A DNA stretch of 64,000 nucleotides. It comes from Podocnemis expansa. Its lineage: Eukaryota; Chordata; Testudines; Podocnemididae. Numbering within the stretch: the stretch's first letter is position 1; each line of letters begins with the position of its first letter. Position numbers and translations under genes: made by a program. Shown piece after piece: positions 48,960 to 59,335 of the stretch. Where the stretch lies: the NCBI GenBank assembly GCA_007922195.1, contig ML681990.1, positions 38,019,557 to 38,083,556 of the forward strand, given 5' to 3'. Below the pieces are notes generated by a model. It made no database searches. It was not told the origin of the DNA and was given only the letters and a program-made list of their open reading frames with translations.

Positions 48960-49480
48960 AATGAGGCTCATTGGGTCATGGACAGAGAAAATGAGGGACT
49001 TTCACAGCCAGATGGTTAGGACACCATTTGAGGTGCAAGAGACTCAGAGTCCATTCTCCAAGCTCCTACAACTCCTTGATTATTTATACACAGTGGAACA
49101 GTTTCAACAAAAGAAATCAGGAAGGCCCACATCAGAACATCCCTTAGCTCAATGGTCAGCACACTCCTGAGAGATGAAAAACCACTGTTCAACTTTTTTC
49201 TTTCCTTCTGCTTGAGGGGGAATTTGATGTAGGTGAGTGATCAAATCACTGGACTAAAAGCTGTAAGGTGGGCAGTGCCTCCTCCTCCAGTTGTTTCGTA
49301 TAGCAAAAGGGAGGCACCTAACTCGTTTGCACAAGAAATTAGTGAGGTGCCTAAACTGCCTAAGTCTAGGAGACAGTTCCGAGCTATGGCTCACAAGAAC
49401 ACAAAGGAACATCCTTCATTCTGGCCGTAGGCACCTAACTTGGAGAAGCAGAGCTTGGAAAATAGCCCCTTCATCAGCAT
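48960..49480 (+). mobile_element. SINE/CR1-like repeat cluster
   Basis: GGTTAGGACACCATTTGAG...AAGAGACTCAGAGTCC resembles a tRNA-like SINE promoter region with A and B box-like spacing. Downstream, GGAGGCACCTAACTCG and TAGGCACCTAACTTGGAGAAG are typical of an old CR1/L3 3' part. I see no gene. Confidence 0.4.
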
Positions 49481-52400
49481 CCACCTTTGTCTAGTTTAAG
49501 CACCCCTTGCATAGTGTGCTGGCTTTTCTGAATCCCACTTGTAGAGCCAGTGTTCACCCATGTATTGTAGGCAGTCTGTGAGACTAAGTTCTTTGGCTTT
49601 TTAGTTCCTAGAATTTTCCCTGTGATTTTCTCTAAGAACATAAAAGTCAGATTGTTGCCATACCACATTCCCTTTGTGGACCTGGTAATTAGTCCATTTT
49701 CCTTATGTGAGCAGATTACATTTCCGCCTTGCTATAATTCAGTCTTCAAATTCTATATAAAAATCACACTTACCCTTTTTTGGATTTTGGCTGCATTGAT
49801 AATTTAAGTAGTAGACAAATGCAAACTTCAGCTTAAGCTTTTCAATAAGTCTGGATCTTCCTAGAGATTTCTGCTAGATCCCTTTGTCTCTGTAGTTTTC
49901 TCCAGTCAAAAGGCTAAAACCTTCATCTCATATAACAAACAAACCACACCTGCCACAATCAGTGATCAGAATATATTCAGCAGTTTTGTGCACAGTTTTA
50001 TTCCTCCTAACAGGGTAAACACTAGAAGAGCCTTGAATTGTTCCTGCATGATGATGTATCTTGCTGCCTTTTACTTTTCCTTTAAGACTGAGAAAAAAAT
50101 TAAACCCCAGATTTGAAAAGCTTTTAAAATGTTTTCTTTCTTCACTCATTCATTGTCCAAGCATATGTCCACAGCCCTTTATAGATCCTTGCACATCCAA
50201 ATAGACTTTGTCAACAACACTCATTTCAGAAGCTCTGGATTGTGCCTTTTCCCACTACTTTTCCAAGTGCTATGAGCTTTTTCTGACTTACTTTAGCCCC
50301 TATTTGGTATCTCTCGTCTCCAGATCTCAACAGCACAGTTCCACCATTATCTATGGCAAAGTTAATATGTGTTAAATCCTGGTTACTTCAGAGACCACCC
50401 CTTTCCATGAGCTGCTACAGCAGCAGAAGCCGTCTAGAGCGCTTCAGCTGGCAACTCCTGGATTGAAACATCAAGAGTTTGGTACTTGGATGCTCTCAGT
50501 GGAGGGCCCTTGACTCTGGAATTGCTCTGTTAGATGGTTTACAGTCTAAGCTTGTTTTCCTTTAGTATATAGTACAAAGCCCATATATCTTATCCCAACT
50601 ATTTTTCTGAGGAGAGTAAATGGAAAAAAGATTGGTTTGGGATTTATCCACTATTTTCTTTTTCTTCTGCAAAGTGGCAGGCTGGAGTGTGTTTTTACTA
50701 AATTAAGTACATGTACCCTGAACTGTGTGGAAAGTTCAGTTCATACCTGTAAGAAATAAAACTGTTCACTCTAAATGGCCATCAAACAATCTGCCAATCT
50801 AACACAGCAAAAACACCGCAGTTTCTGAGTAGGCTTGTAAAGTATTTTTAAAAAAATATTAATTTAACAATTTTTTTGGCAGAGCTGTGTTCTTCCGCAT
50901 TGCTGTCTAACTGCTGCTTCACAAAACCACCACTTTTTCTACTTATTTCATTCTTTGTTTTATTCTATATAGGTGCATATACTGCTCTTGTTGCCCTTTG
51001 AGAGTTTAATCATTGGTGCTGTGTAAGCAGAATACAAATTTACTACCCTGCCATATTTTACTGACAACTGCCTAGGATTGGGTTTGTGAAATTTGTCCTT
51101 GGATATATCAGTCATAAGGATTCAAAAGAACCTAAGACTGATGTGTTGTTACTTCTTAAAATGCTTTTAAGTCCTTAAATTGAAAACAGGATACATGGAA
51201 AACTATAGATTGAAACCATTGCATTCTCTTTTTGTTTTGTGACTATTATGTAAATCTTACATATAAGGTTTAATTTTGTCAGATTATATTGTATATATTA
51301 TGTAAATTAACATGGAAGTTTATCTGTCCTACTTTTTAACTCTTATACACGCTTTTATTTTCTCTTTAATTAATTTTCTATCACACAAAAGGGAAATAGT
51401 GCTAAACTAATAAAATTTAGTGTAAGCACATGCAGCTCTGTACTGTAGAGTTACAGCTTGGGCTAAAATAGACTCTTATGGTCTATTTTCCTGCCGCCTG
51501 AGTCTCTCGTTATAAACTGATAAGAACAGCCATACTGGGTCAGAGCAATGCTCCACCTAGCCCAGTATCCAGTCTTCTGACAGCACCCAGTGTCAGGTGC
51601 TTCAGCGGGAATGCAGTAATGGTTTGAACTGTTTTTTACTGACTGTAGCAGGACCCCTGCTTCCAAAGTAACCCCATTTATCATGCGATGGTGCTGTAGG
51701 CACCCTCACCCCTTTCAGTTCTGTCATGAGCCTTGCTGTAACTTGCAGTGGGGTACCAAGGATCTCTGATACCTGGGAGCCAACCCTACATTTGCGCAGC
51801 CATCCCTGCAGCACAGCTGCACAGGGCAGGAAGGTCCTGGTACTACCTCGGACCTGCCCTGAGGAGGGGGTCTGTATCTATAGCGGGGTGCAAATTCTGG
51901 CTTTGCTGTGACTCCCCCCCATCCCCTGCTCTTACCCTGTGCATGGTGCTCATTGCTGAGGCAAGTGAGCTTTCCAGGGCCAATTTTTTCTTGTATTTTT
52001 GCAGGGGAGGCAGTGTAAACATAGATGGGTCCTACTGGTAAAAAAGTGCTTGTCTTGCTTTTGATTGTTTTTTTAAGACGCAAAGTCACATTTGAGGATT
52101 CAGGAAATGCTTTTCCCCTCTCTTCCCTGCTGGGCAGCAGTGGCCATTTCAGAGATTAAGTGATGGGATGGTGGTCTCAGCTCCCAGCCCTGCTCTTCCT
52201 CCCCAACTTCTCCAGGGCTGGAGGCAGCTTCAGCCCTGCAGCAGGAAGCTTGAGGGAACCCCCACCTGAGCATGTTCGATCCAGCCCACAGCCGTCCATC
52301 CTTCAACCCCAGTTCCACAAGCCTCCTGGCTCCCACTCTCCCTTGTTTACCATATTGCAGTGCTGAGACAATTCCCTATCCCAGCCAGGTAGGTCAGGGA

Positions 52401-52539
52401 ACTTGGAAGTCCTGGCTCCACCTAAGCTAGGGTGGGACCCCCTATTTGCTGCTCAAGAGCTGGGGGAGGGGGGGGTGTCACAGCTTTGCCCTCCCCAAAT
52501 CTTTCAGGGCTGGAGGCAGCTTTTCAGCCTTATCCCCAG
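49481..52539. other. no gene seen
   Basis: Mainly AT-rich anonymous DNA apart from the short repeat at 51515. 51720-52400 is GC-richer with chance overlapping frames. Confidence 0.45.
51515..51620 (-). mobile_element. old interspersed repeat (CR1 or SINE related)
   Basis: CATACTGGGTCAGAGCAATG ... TAGCCCAGTATCCAGTCTTC ... CAGCACCCAGTGTCAGGTGC is a common sauropsid repeat. It is about 100 bp and directly followed by unrelated DNA. Confidence 0.5.
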
Positions 52540-53126
52540 GTGTTAAAGTATAATTTGGCAGGCCTTAGAACCCTCCTAATCGGGTGGCCCCCCCCTCCTG
52601 CACACAAGTTCCTGCCCCCCAGGGGTTACAGTATAATTTGGGGGCCCTGGAACCCTCCTAAATTGGAGCACCCCGTCATGCCANNNNNNNNNNCCCCAGA
52701 CCCCTTACCTGGCTGTAGCGCTGAGCAGGGGGCAGGAGGAGGTGGCGCTGGCTGGCAAGCTGGCTGGCAAAAAGGAGCCTGGGCTGGAGGCCGGGGCTGA
52801 GCCTCCTGCACTGCCTGGCCCCAGCCAGAAGGGGCAGAGCCTCCACAGGCTCCAGGGAGGGGAGGGAAGGGTGGCTGGCTGTTCCCAGCCCGCAGCCCCT
52901 CCCTTCTTCCGGCCTAGAGGTGCATCAGAACCAGCGTTCTGGCACACCTTTCTATTTTTAGGGGACCCTGGAATGCAGTGTTCCAGCATGTCCCCCTATT
53001 TTTGGAGGCCCTGGAACACAGTGTTTCAGGGTGTTTGCCTATTTTTAGGGGGCCTGGAATGTTGGCTCCCTAAAAATAGGGGGCCCTGAAATGGTATTCT
53101 GGGGCATTCCTCCTTACTGTAACCCC
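52540..53126. mobile_element. GC-rich TIR element, copy 2 (inverse orientation)
   Basis: Starts TGTTAAAGTATAATTTGG and ends ACTGTAACCCC, with recurrent CCTATTTTTAGGGGG and CCCTGGAA words as in 13312-13907. A second terminus-like stretch (AGGGGTTACAGTATAATTTG) lies inside at 52621, so two copies may be nested. A 10-N gap is inside. Confidence 0.5.
52684..52693. other. assembly gap, 10 N
   Basis: Ten N inside the GC-rich TIR element. Confidence 0.99.
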
Positions 53127-53357
53127 TTCTTATTCCCTTCAGCAGGAAGTGTGGAGGGGTAGCTCCCTGCAGATTTAAAAATATGACTGGAATCAACATC
53201 AACTTGGCTTTGCCAAAGGGGAAACTGGTCCCTAGAGAGGGCACATTGAGAGTCTCTGGCTGTTGGGGTGGGGAGACAGTTCTATGGGACACTCAGTGGG
53301 TGGGAGGAGTTGGAGGAATCAAGAGGATGTCAGCTCAACACTTACCAGACTCACATT

Positions 53358-53406
53358 CCAAAGGGGCAGCCACTTTAGTCTAGTTCAGGACTCCTTGTTT
53401 GTTTTA
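53358..53406. mobile_element. 49-bp double 3'-end Penelope-like insertion
   Basis: Only CCAAAGGGGCAGCCACTTTA... (complement of the long terminus) directly joined to GACTCCTTGTTTGTTTTA (short terminus). Flanks CAGACTCACATT and CAGGCTCACATT (53346-53357 and 53407-53418) match at 11 of 12 positions. Confidence 0.75.
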
Positions 53407-54307
53407 CAGGCTCACATTAAAATGCTCACTGAGTGCTCACCACTCAAGCAGGTGACTGCGCTGCAAGGGCGCTGGAGAGCAATGGCCGGGGGGGGGGGGA
53501 GAATGTTGGTTTGGGGCTTAAGATAGGGAGATGTGCTGCTCTGTCATCTCTCTTTACTGCCAGGCAGCAGTGCACATTCCTACTGCATGCCATACCACAA
53601 GCAATAACAGGAGAGCTGAGCAAGGGCGCCTGCCACTTTTCCCTGACTTCTTCACTGCTACTGGAGGCAGGTTTTTCGATTTCACTGCCTCAGCCTCTGC
53701 AGCTTCAGCAGGAGTTGGGGACAGCAGCAGCCCCTACCCCAGCTGTGTCAAAGGTGGTGTTGAGACCTATTTCTCTTTAAAGAGCCAGCCACCCTGTGAC
53801 TACTGTATTCTACTCCAGCTGTCAGTTTATTATAGGTTTTGTGTGACTATGTGATTTTTTTTCCACTTTATTAAAAGCTTAAGACAACTCCCTGGATCTT
53901 CCTTCCTTTGCAGACACCCACACAACAACCTATTGTACAACCAAGACAATCTGTTAATAATACCAACAGAACTAAAAGGGAAAAAATGTAACAAAGTCAT
54001 TATAATCATACCAGCTGCTTATTCACAAATAGAATTAACAAATATGTAGAGTGAACTGGAGTGTGCATATGTAAAACACTGAAAACCAGTGAAGCACAGT
54101 GCAACTATGTGAACCCAAACTCCAAGCTTCTAATGGAACAGAACAGGTTGCTTACTTTGCCCTGCACACTGTGTGCGAGCTGTAGAGGGATGAAGCAGAC
54201 AGGCTCTTCCTGTTCACTCCAGGTCATGGAGGCAGCTATTGCCCTGCCCAACCCACTGTTTTCCAATGCCTGCACTAACTGAAGTATATAATACCATGCA
54301 GGAGGAT

Positions 54308-54545
54308 CTATGGGCATGGTGCTGTCACAGCTCCCAGTACTGCAGCTGTTAGAGAAGGCTGCTGTAGAGCTGGTACTGAAGCTGGTGATTGTGCCCCTTT
54401 TGCTACCTGGTTGATTAGCTGTTCCAAAAAGAAATAGTCCTGTTGGCTATTCCTCCATTCTTCCTGGAGGAATGTGTTAAGCAGTTTCTCCTTCCAGGTC
54501 TCTATCACTCTATAGTACTTCAGGCATTCATCCCTTTTGTGGGCT
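54308..54545 (-). pseudogene. coding-like fragment, unknown family
   Basis: A minus frame reads AHKRDECLKYYRVIETWKEK, then LQEEWRNSQQDYFFLEQLI and a Ala/Pro/Gln-rich end with stop at 54308. The wording is that of an amphipathic helical protein, like the region after a trihelix/Myb domain in transposon-linked proteins. No defining motif is left, and neighbouring frames (54317-54105) may be its continuation. Confidence 0.35.
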
Positions 54546-55505
54546 ACATGCCAGACATCTCAACCCTGACTCTCATCCATTTCTTCCAGTGAGGGACAGT
54601 CCTGTCCCTATAATTCCTGGTTTATGGGGTGGGGTTGACCCATCTAAGGTGGAAGTGCCTCCATGACAATGAAACCACTTTTTTTTTTTTTGCTTGGTTA
54701 GAAAAAAGAGAAAATTCTTCCATTTTTACATTCTGTGTCAACATGAAGATATAGCTTGCATTTGTTTTTATCTTTTTGGAATGCTTTTATTACTCCTTTA
54801 TGAATTGTTCTTTTCAGAAGCTCCTGCCTACTGTCAGTCCCTCACAGACATACTTTGGTAAGAATTATATATTCATTTCATTTAAAAAAATTAACAATTT
54901 GAGCCTAGCAGAAGAAAAGTGAGGTGAGGTCTTAACAACAGAACATTTACTGTTGTAGAGCCTAGCACTAGCTATGTTCACACATAGATGCTTATTTTGA
55001 AATAAGTTAATAAGAAATAAGGTATTTCAAAATAAAATCATTATTTTGAATTTACTTAAATTGAAATAAGCAAAAACCTCAAATTGAAATAGCAGGTCTT
55101 GATATTTTATTATAGGACTTGATATTTTGAATCAGGAGGGGGCAGCATGGGAGGTGTGGCAACATGGCCCCCTGGCAGGGCCATGTTACCAGCCAATCGC
55201 ATAAGAGCAGGAACTGACCTCCTCTCCCTGTCCGTTGTGACTGGCAAGAGGTTGCGAGAGAGATGGCTATGGATGCTCCCTGGCTCCCATACCATCCTTG
55301 AGCACTTGGTAGACCCTCTGCTAGCCTGCAGGGTGCTTCCCTGCTGTAGGACACACTCTTCCCTGAGCCTGATGAGCCTGGGGCTGACCCCCTGACCATT
55401 GTCTCAGTGGCCCTCTCAGCAGTCTTAGCTCCCCATCCCCCTTCTGTGCCACAGCACATCTGGGCACAGAACACCAGCACAGACTGGTGGGAGCGGGTTG
55501 TCCTA

Positions 55506-56290
55506 TGAACCTGGAGCAACGAGCAGTGGAGGAGGAACCTCTAGGTGAGCAGGGAGACCTTCACCCACCTTGTCGCTGAGCTCGCCCCGGTCCTGTGCTG
55601 AAGGGACACGGTAATGAGAGCAGCCATCCCCGTGGACAAGAGAGTGGCCATCGCTCTCTGGAAGATGGCTACTCCTGAGTCCCACAGGTCCATTGCACAG
55701 CTCTTCAGCATCGGGAGGTCCACTGTTGGTGAAGTGCTGCTGCAGGTTGCCCATACCATCAGCATGGTCCTGCTGCCATGCCTCATCACCCAGGGAGCGC
55801 TGCAGGACACCATCACCGGCCTCCCCGCCCTGGGGTTTCCAAACTGCAGGGGAATACTCAACACCACCCACATCCGTGTGAGCCCCACAGCACCGTACAG
55901 GAGCAGAAAGAGATACCACTCGGTCATCCTGCAGGCCCTTGTGGACCACCAGGGCATCTTTCAGAACTGCTATGTTGGATGGCCGGGGAGGGCGCATGAC
56001 GCCAGGGTTCTGCACAACTCCTCCCTGTACTGGGGCATGGAGGCTGGCACCTTCTCCCCCTCCCCCCCAATAATATCACCATTGGAGAACTTGAGGTGCC
56101 CATCCTCATTGTCGCTGATGCAGCCTACCGCCTCTGCCCCTGGCTTATGCACTCCTACACAGGACCCCTCAATGCCAGGCAGAAGCTTTTTAACTGCTGC
56201 ATCAGCCTCTGCTGCCAGGTGGTTAAGCAGGCTTCGGCAGACTGAAAGCTGGCTGGAGGTGCCTCCTCACACCCCTGCACCTTGCTGAGG
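55506..56290 (+). pseudogene. PIF/Harbinger transposase (HARBI1-like), damaged
   Basis: From about 55506 the frame matches the N-terminal part of Harbinger transposases (NEQWRRNL, SRETFTHLVAEL), with in-frame TAG near 55541 and TGA near 55600. From 55614 it is open: AAIPVDKRVAIALWKMAT and SIGRSTVGEVL (helix-turn-helix region), LGFPNCRGILNTTHI, YHSVILQALVD, and YVGWPGRAHDARVL. Family members have DGTHI at the third motif, so the first catalytic Asp appears replaced by Asn. The second catalytic Asp (HDARV) is kept. After about 56070 the frame shifts; ADAAYRLCPWLM and NARQKLFNCC continue in another frame, giving the third acidic residue. Clearly non-functional. Confidence 0.88.
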
Positions 56291-56817
56291 ACAGAATCGC
56301 GGAGTTCATCAGTGCCTGAGTGGCGAATAACCTCTGCAAGCTCCGGGGGACACAGTAGCCGTCATGTGGGAGGCTGAGGCAGAGCTCATCAGTGGCCGGT
56401 TCCAACAGCCAGAGGTTTTGGCTCCAAGGGAGCAAGTCCCGCACAGAGCAAACACTGTGCACGAGGCACTAACAGACCTGTTCTTGACCAAGGATGGTTG
56501 AGGGCTAGGTCCACCACCCCACACCCCTGCACCTCTGACCAGCCACAACCAGCCCCACCCACACCCAGAACCCCACCCAATAAAAGCACAAATAGAACTA
56601 AATTCACTGTCATGGTTTCTATTTACAATGGGGGGGGTAGGGTTGGGGCAACGAAGGCTTGGGAAGCAGGTATGGGATGTGTAACTTTGGAGGGAGAACT
56701 GGGAGGAGGGCCATGAACTGGGAGATGGGAAGTGGGTAGGGGGAGATCTGGGAGGGGGGCCATGAACTGGGAGATTTGAAGTGGGTAGGGGTTTGGGGAC
56801 TTTGAAATATGGGAGGG

Positions 56818-58276
56818 CTATGGGGAGGCCATCCCAGGCCCATGGCCTTCTGTGCCATGCCCTTGGGCAAGGCTACCCAGGGTCCAGGGCTGGCGGCGGC
56901 AAGGGACAGCTCCCTGTCTCGGAGGCACTCCCTCAGGTGCCAGGGGCACAAGGGACTGGGCTACACACCGCAGGGTTGATGCAATGTTCTGTACAGCAGC
57001 ACCAATGGTCCGGAGCATGTTGCCCTGCTGCTCCATCACTGCAGCCTGCCACTCCATAGCAATGACAATGCGGTCATCTGCGTCGGCTGCGCACTGGAGC
57101 TGGTAAATGGCAGCTTCTTGGTGCCTGCCCTGCTGCTCCCTTCAGGCCCAGGTTGACTCCTCCACTCGGTGGCCGAGCTCAAGGAGGCTGGTGAGGATGT
57201 CCTCCCTGGCGCGGTGGGCTCTCCTCCTCTTCCTGCCAGCGGTCCAGGGACTCAGTGGAGCAGGATGGCGGATGTGTCGGCGAGCTGCTGGGGTGAAGCA
57301 GGAAAAGAGTTAGCTCCCCTTTGCCTGACAGCCTTGCCTGTCTGCAGCAAACCCCTCCACCCTGACTGTCAGCAGCATTCCCCATCTGTGTCCTGTGGGA
57401 CGCTGCACAAGGGCGCACATGGCCTTGTGGTGCCCACAGTGATGAACAGTATTCAGCAGGATGTGGGCCGGAAAGTTTCCAGAGGCCACCTGCCAACAGT
57501 GCAGCTTACATGCTCTCTGACCTGGATGCTGGCACGCCGCCTGGTAGCACTTCCCTGATGAGCGTCCCCCACCCCGTTGGCTACTGGCATCCTGGCGTTA
57601 CATGGCCCTCTGCCACCAGCACCCATGGGAGGGCCCTTGTGCCCCCCCAGCCCCATGCTCTCCATGTTCCAGGGCCACGGACCCTAGGTAGCCATGGCAT
57701 TGGCAGGCTCGGCCCTGCCTGACTGGAGGGGGGAGAAACACTCACCAACAGGCACTCCAGATGTTTCCCTCCTCCAGGTCGGATGTGGGTGGTGGCTCCT
57801 TGGTGTCCTCCTCTGGCTTTTACTCCTCAGAGGTGGTGGGCCCGTCTCAAGCAGAGAAGAGCTCAGGACTAGCTGGCGGGGCATCCATCTCCCACATCAA
57901 GGGATGCCTCCCTGTCTGAGGGGCTTCCCTCAGGGGATGTGGCCATAGGGGTGGGCACCCCAGAGTCAACAGTCTGTGGTGGGAGACTGCTGGGCTTGTC
58001 CCTGAGGAACGCATGCAGCTCCTCGAAAAAGAGGCAGCTGGTGGTGCTCGCTGGCCCCTGGAGCCACCTCGCCTCCCTGGTGCACACATAGTCCTGATGC
58101 AGGTTTTTGATTTTTGAGCGCACCTGCTCAGTTGTGCACTTGTGGCCTTGACCTGTCATCTCATCCGTGATGCCCGCGCAGACATCACAGTTGCGATGCC
58201 TAGTGTGGAAACGTGCACAGATGTCCCTCCTGGCCCATGTGTTGAGGAGGCAGAGGACCTCCTCCTGCACCCACAC
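56818..58276 (-). pseudogene. Harbinger Myb/SANT-like DNA-binding protein gene, damaged
   Basis: The N-terminal 135-codon frame (58276-57869) starts WVQEEVLCLLNTWAR, then RNCDVCAGITDEMTGQGH and TEQVRSKIKNLHQDY: a trihelix-type Myb/SANT domain at about residues 1-75, followed by an acidic Ser/Pro tail. Further fragments downstream on the same strand (57884-57684 and 57057-56818, the latter with EWQAAVMEQQGNMLRTIGAAV) look like the rest of the protein, in shifted frames. In this superfamily the Myb-like partner helps the transposase enter the nucleus and bind the element ends. The W-to-stop and frame breaks indicate decay. Confidence 0.75.
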
Positions 58277-58889
58277 AGGTGCCCAGCATCATCCCTGGGC
58301 TGTGCCAGCATGTGCCTCAGCCATGCTGCACCAGCTCCAGGCACGTGGCAGCAACGGGGGCTGGGCACTTCCTTTTTCCCAGTGCTGTGCACCCTGGGAG
58401 GAGGAAGGGCAATCCAAGTGGGAATTGAAATAATGGCTGTTTCGAAACAATGCGTCCGAATGGCGTTGTTTCAAAATAGCCGTTTTGATTCAACAGCCTT
58501 TTCAATTTAAAATGAGGTTTTGTTATTTTGAATTCAGTTCCGTTATTCTGAAATGACGAGCTCCTTCATTTTAAAATAACAGAACGTTGTTTGGACATAA
58601 CATTTTTTAAATTGAAACAACGGTTGTTGTTTCAATTTAAAAACATGTGAACACAGCCATTGTTAAAAAAAACCCAGGAAGATATAAATCTTTTGGAAGT
58701 GCCTGATGGCAGAAAGAAGCATTTTCCTTGGCTAGTGGTGGAATTCCTTCTATTCATGCAAAAGAGAATTTTTTGCCATCTGGTAACCAAACAGCACATC
58801 AATAAGTTACCGATGGTTGTGCTATGAGGATTTGAAGGAGGTATTGTCTCTTATTTTGTACCTAGGTAGGAATTGTGAGGTTATTTTGA

Positions 58890-59012
58890 ATTGTTTTGTA
58901 TCTAGAAAGTCTGTGAGGCATGGACTATCTTTTCATTCAGTTTTTGTACAGCACCTAGCACAATGGAATTTTGGTCCATGACTAGAGCACCGAGGCACTA
59001 TGGCAATATAAA
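58890..59012 (+). mobile_element. ancient 3' repeat tail
   Basis: TTTGTACAGCACCTAGCACAATGG...TGACTAGAGCACCGAGGCACTATGGCAATATAAATAATAAA is a widespread old reptile repeat tail, of CR1/L3 or SINE origin. The precise family is not certain. Confidence 0.5.
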
Positions 59013-59025
59013 TAATAAACTAAGG

Positions 59026-59335
59026 GCTGGTCTACATCGTGGGGAGATTTTGGCAGCAATTGAAGAGAGATATGCAGAATACTTAAAACACCTCATGCAT
59101 CTCCCTTCGACTGCCTAACAGCTATTCACTGCAGGGTCCCCACAGTGCTGATTCAACCAGAAATGCCTTCTTGTTAAATCAGCGCTATGCTATTTGCTGG
59201 ATAGGTCTTAACAAATAGACATCTAGCTAACTCTGGGTTCAACTGAGCATATCTTTACAGATGCTCAATCAGACCTGTAGAATCAATGCTATGCTGTCAG
59301 AAGTGCTGCTTACAGTGTAGCCTAGTCCTAGGATG
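59026..59335. mobile_element. TIR element of the GGTCTACA type
   Basis: GGGCTGGTCTACATCG and its approximate complement CAGTGTAGCCTAGTCC delimit about 300 bp. Similar to the outer element at 24567-25412. No coding region. Confidence 0.45.

Larger units (their letters stand above)
54971..58658. mobile_element. nearly complete PIF/Harbinger DNA transposon (decayed)
   Basis: About 3.7 kb between GCTATGTTCACACATAGATG and its partial complement ...AACATGTGAACACAGCC. Subterminal DNA is TTATTTCGAAATAA / TTGTTTCGAAACAA like the nearby MITEs. Inside are a transposase on the plus strand and a Myb/SANT-like gene on the minus strand, pointing at each other; this two-gene plan is characteristic of PIF/Harbinger. 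A matching 3-bp duplication is not seen, so one end may be degraded. Several stops and frameshifts show that it is inactive. Confidence 0.85.
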
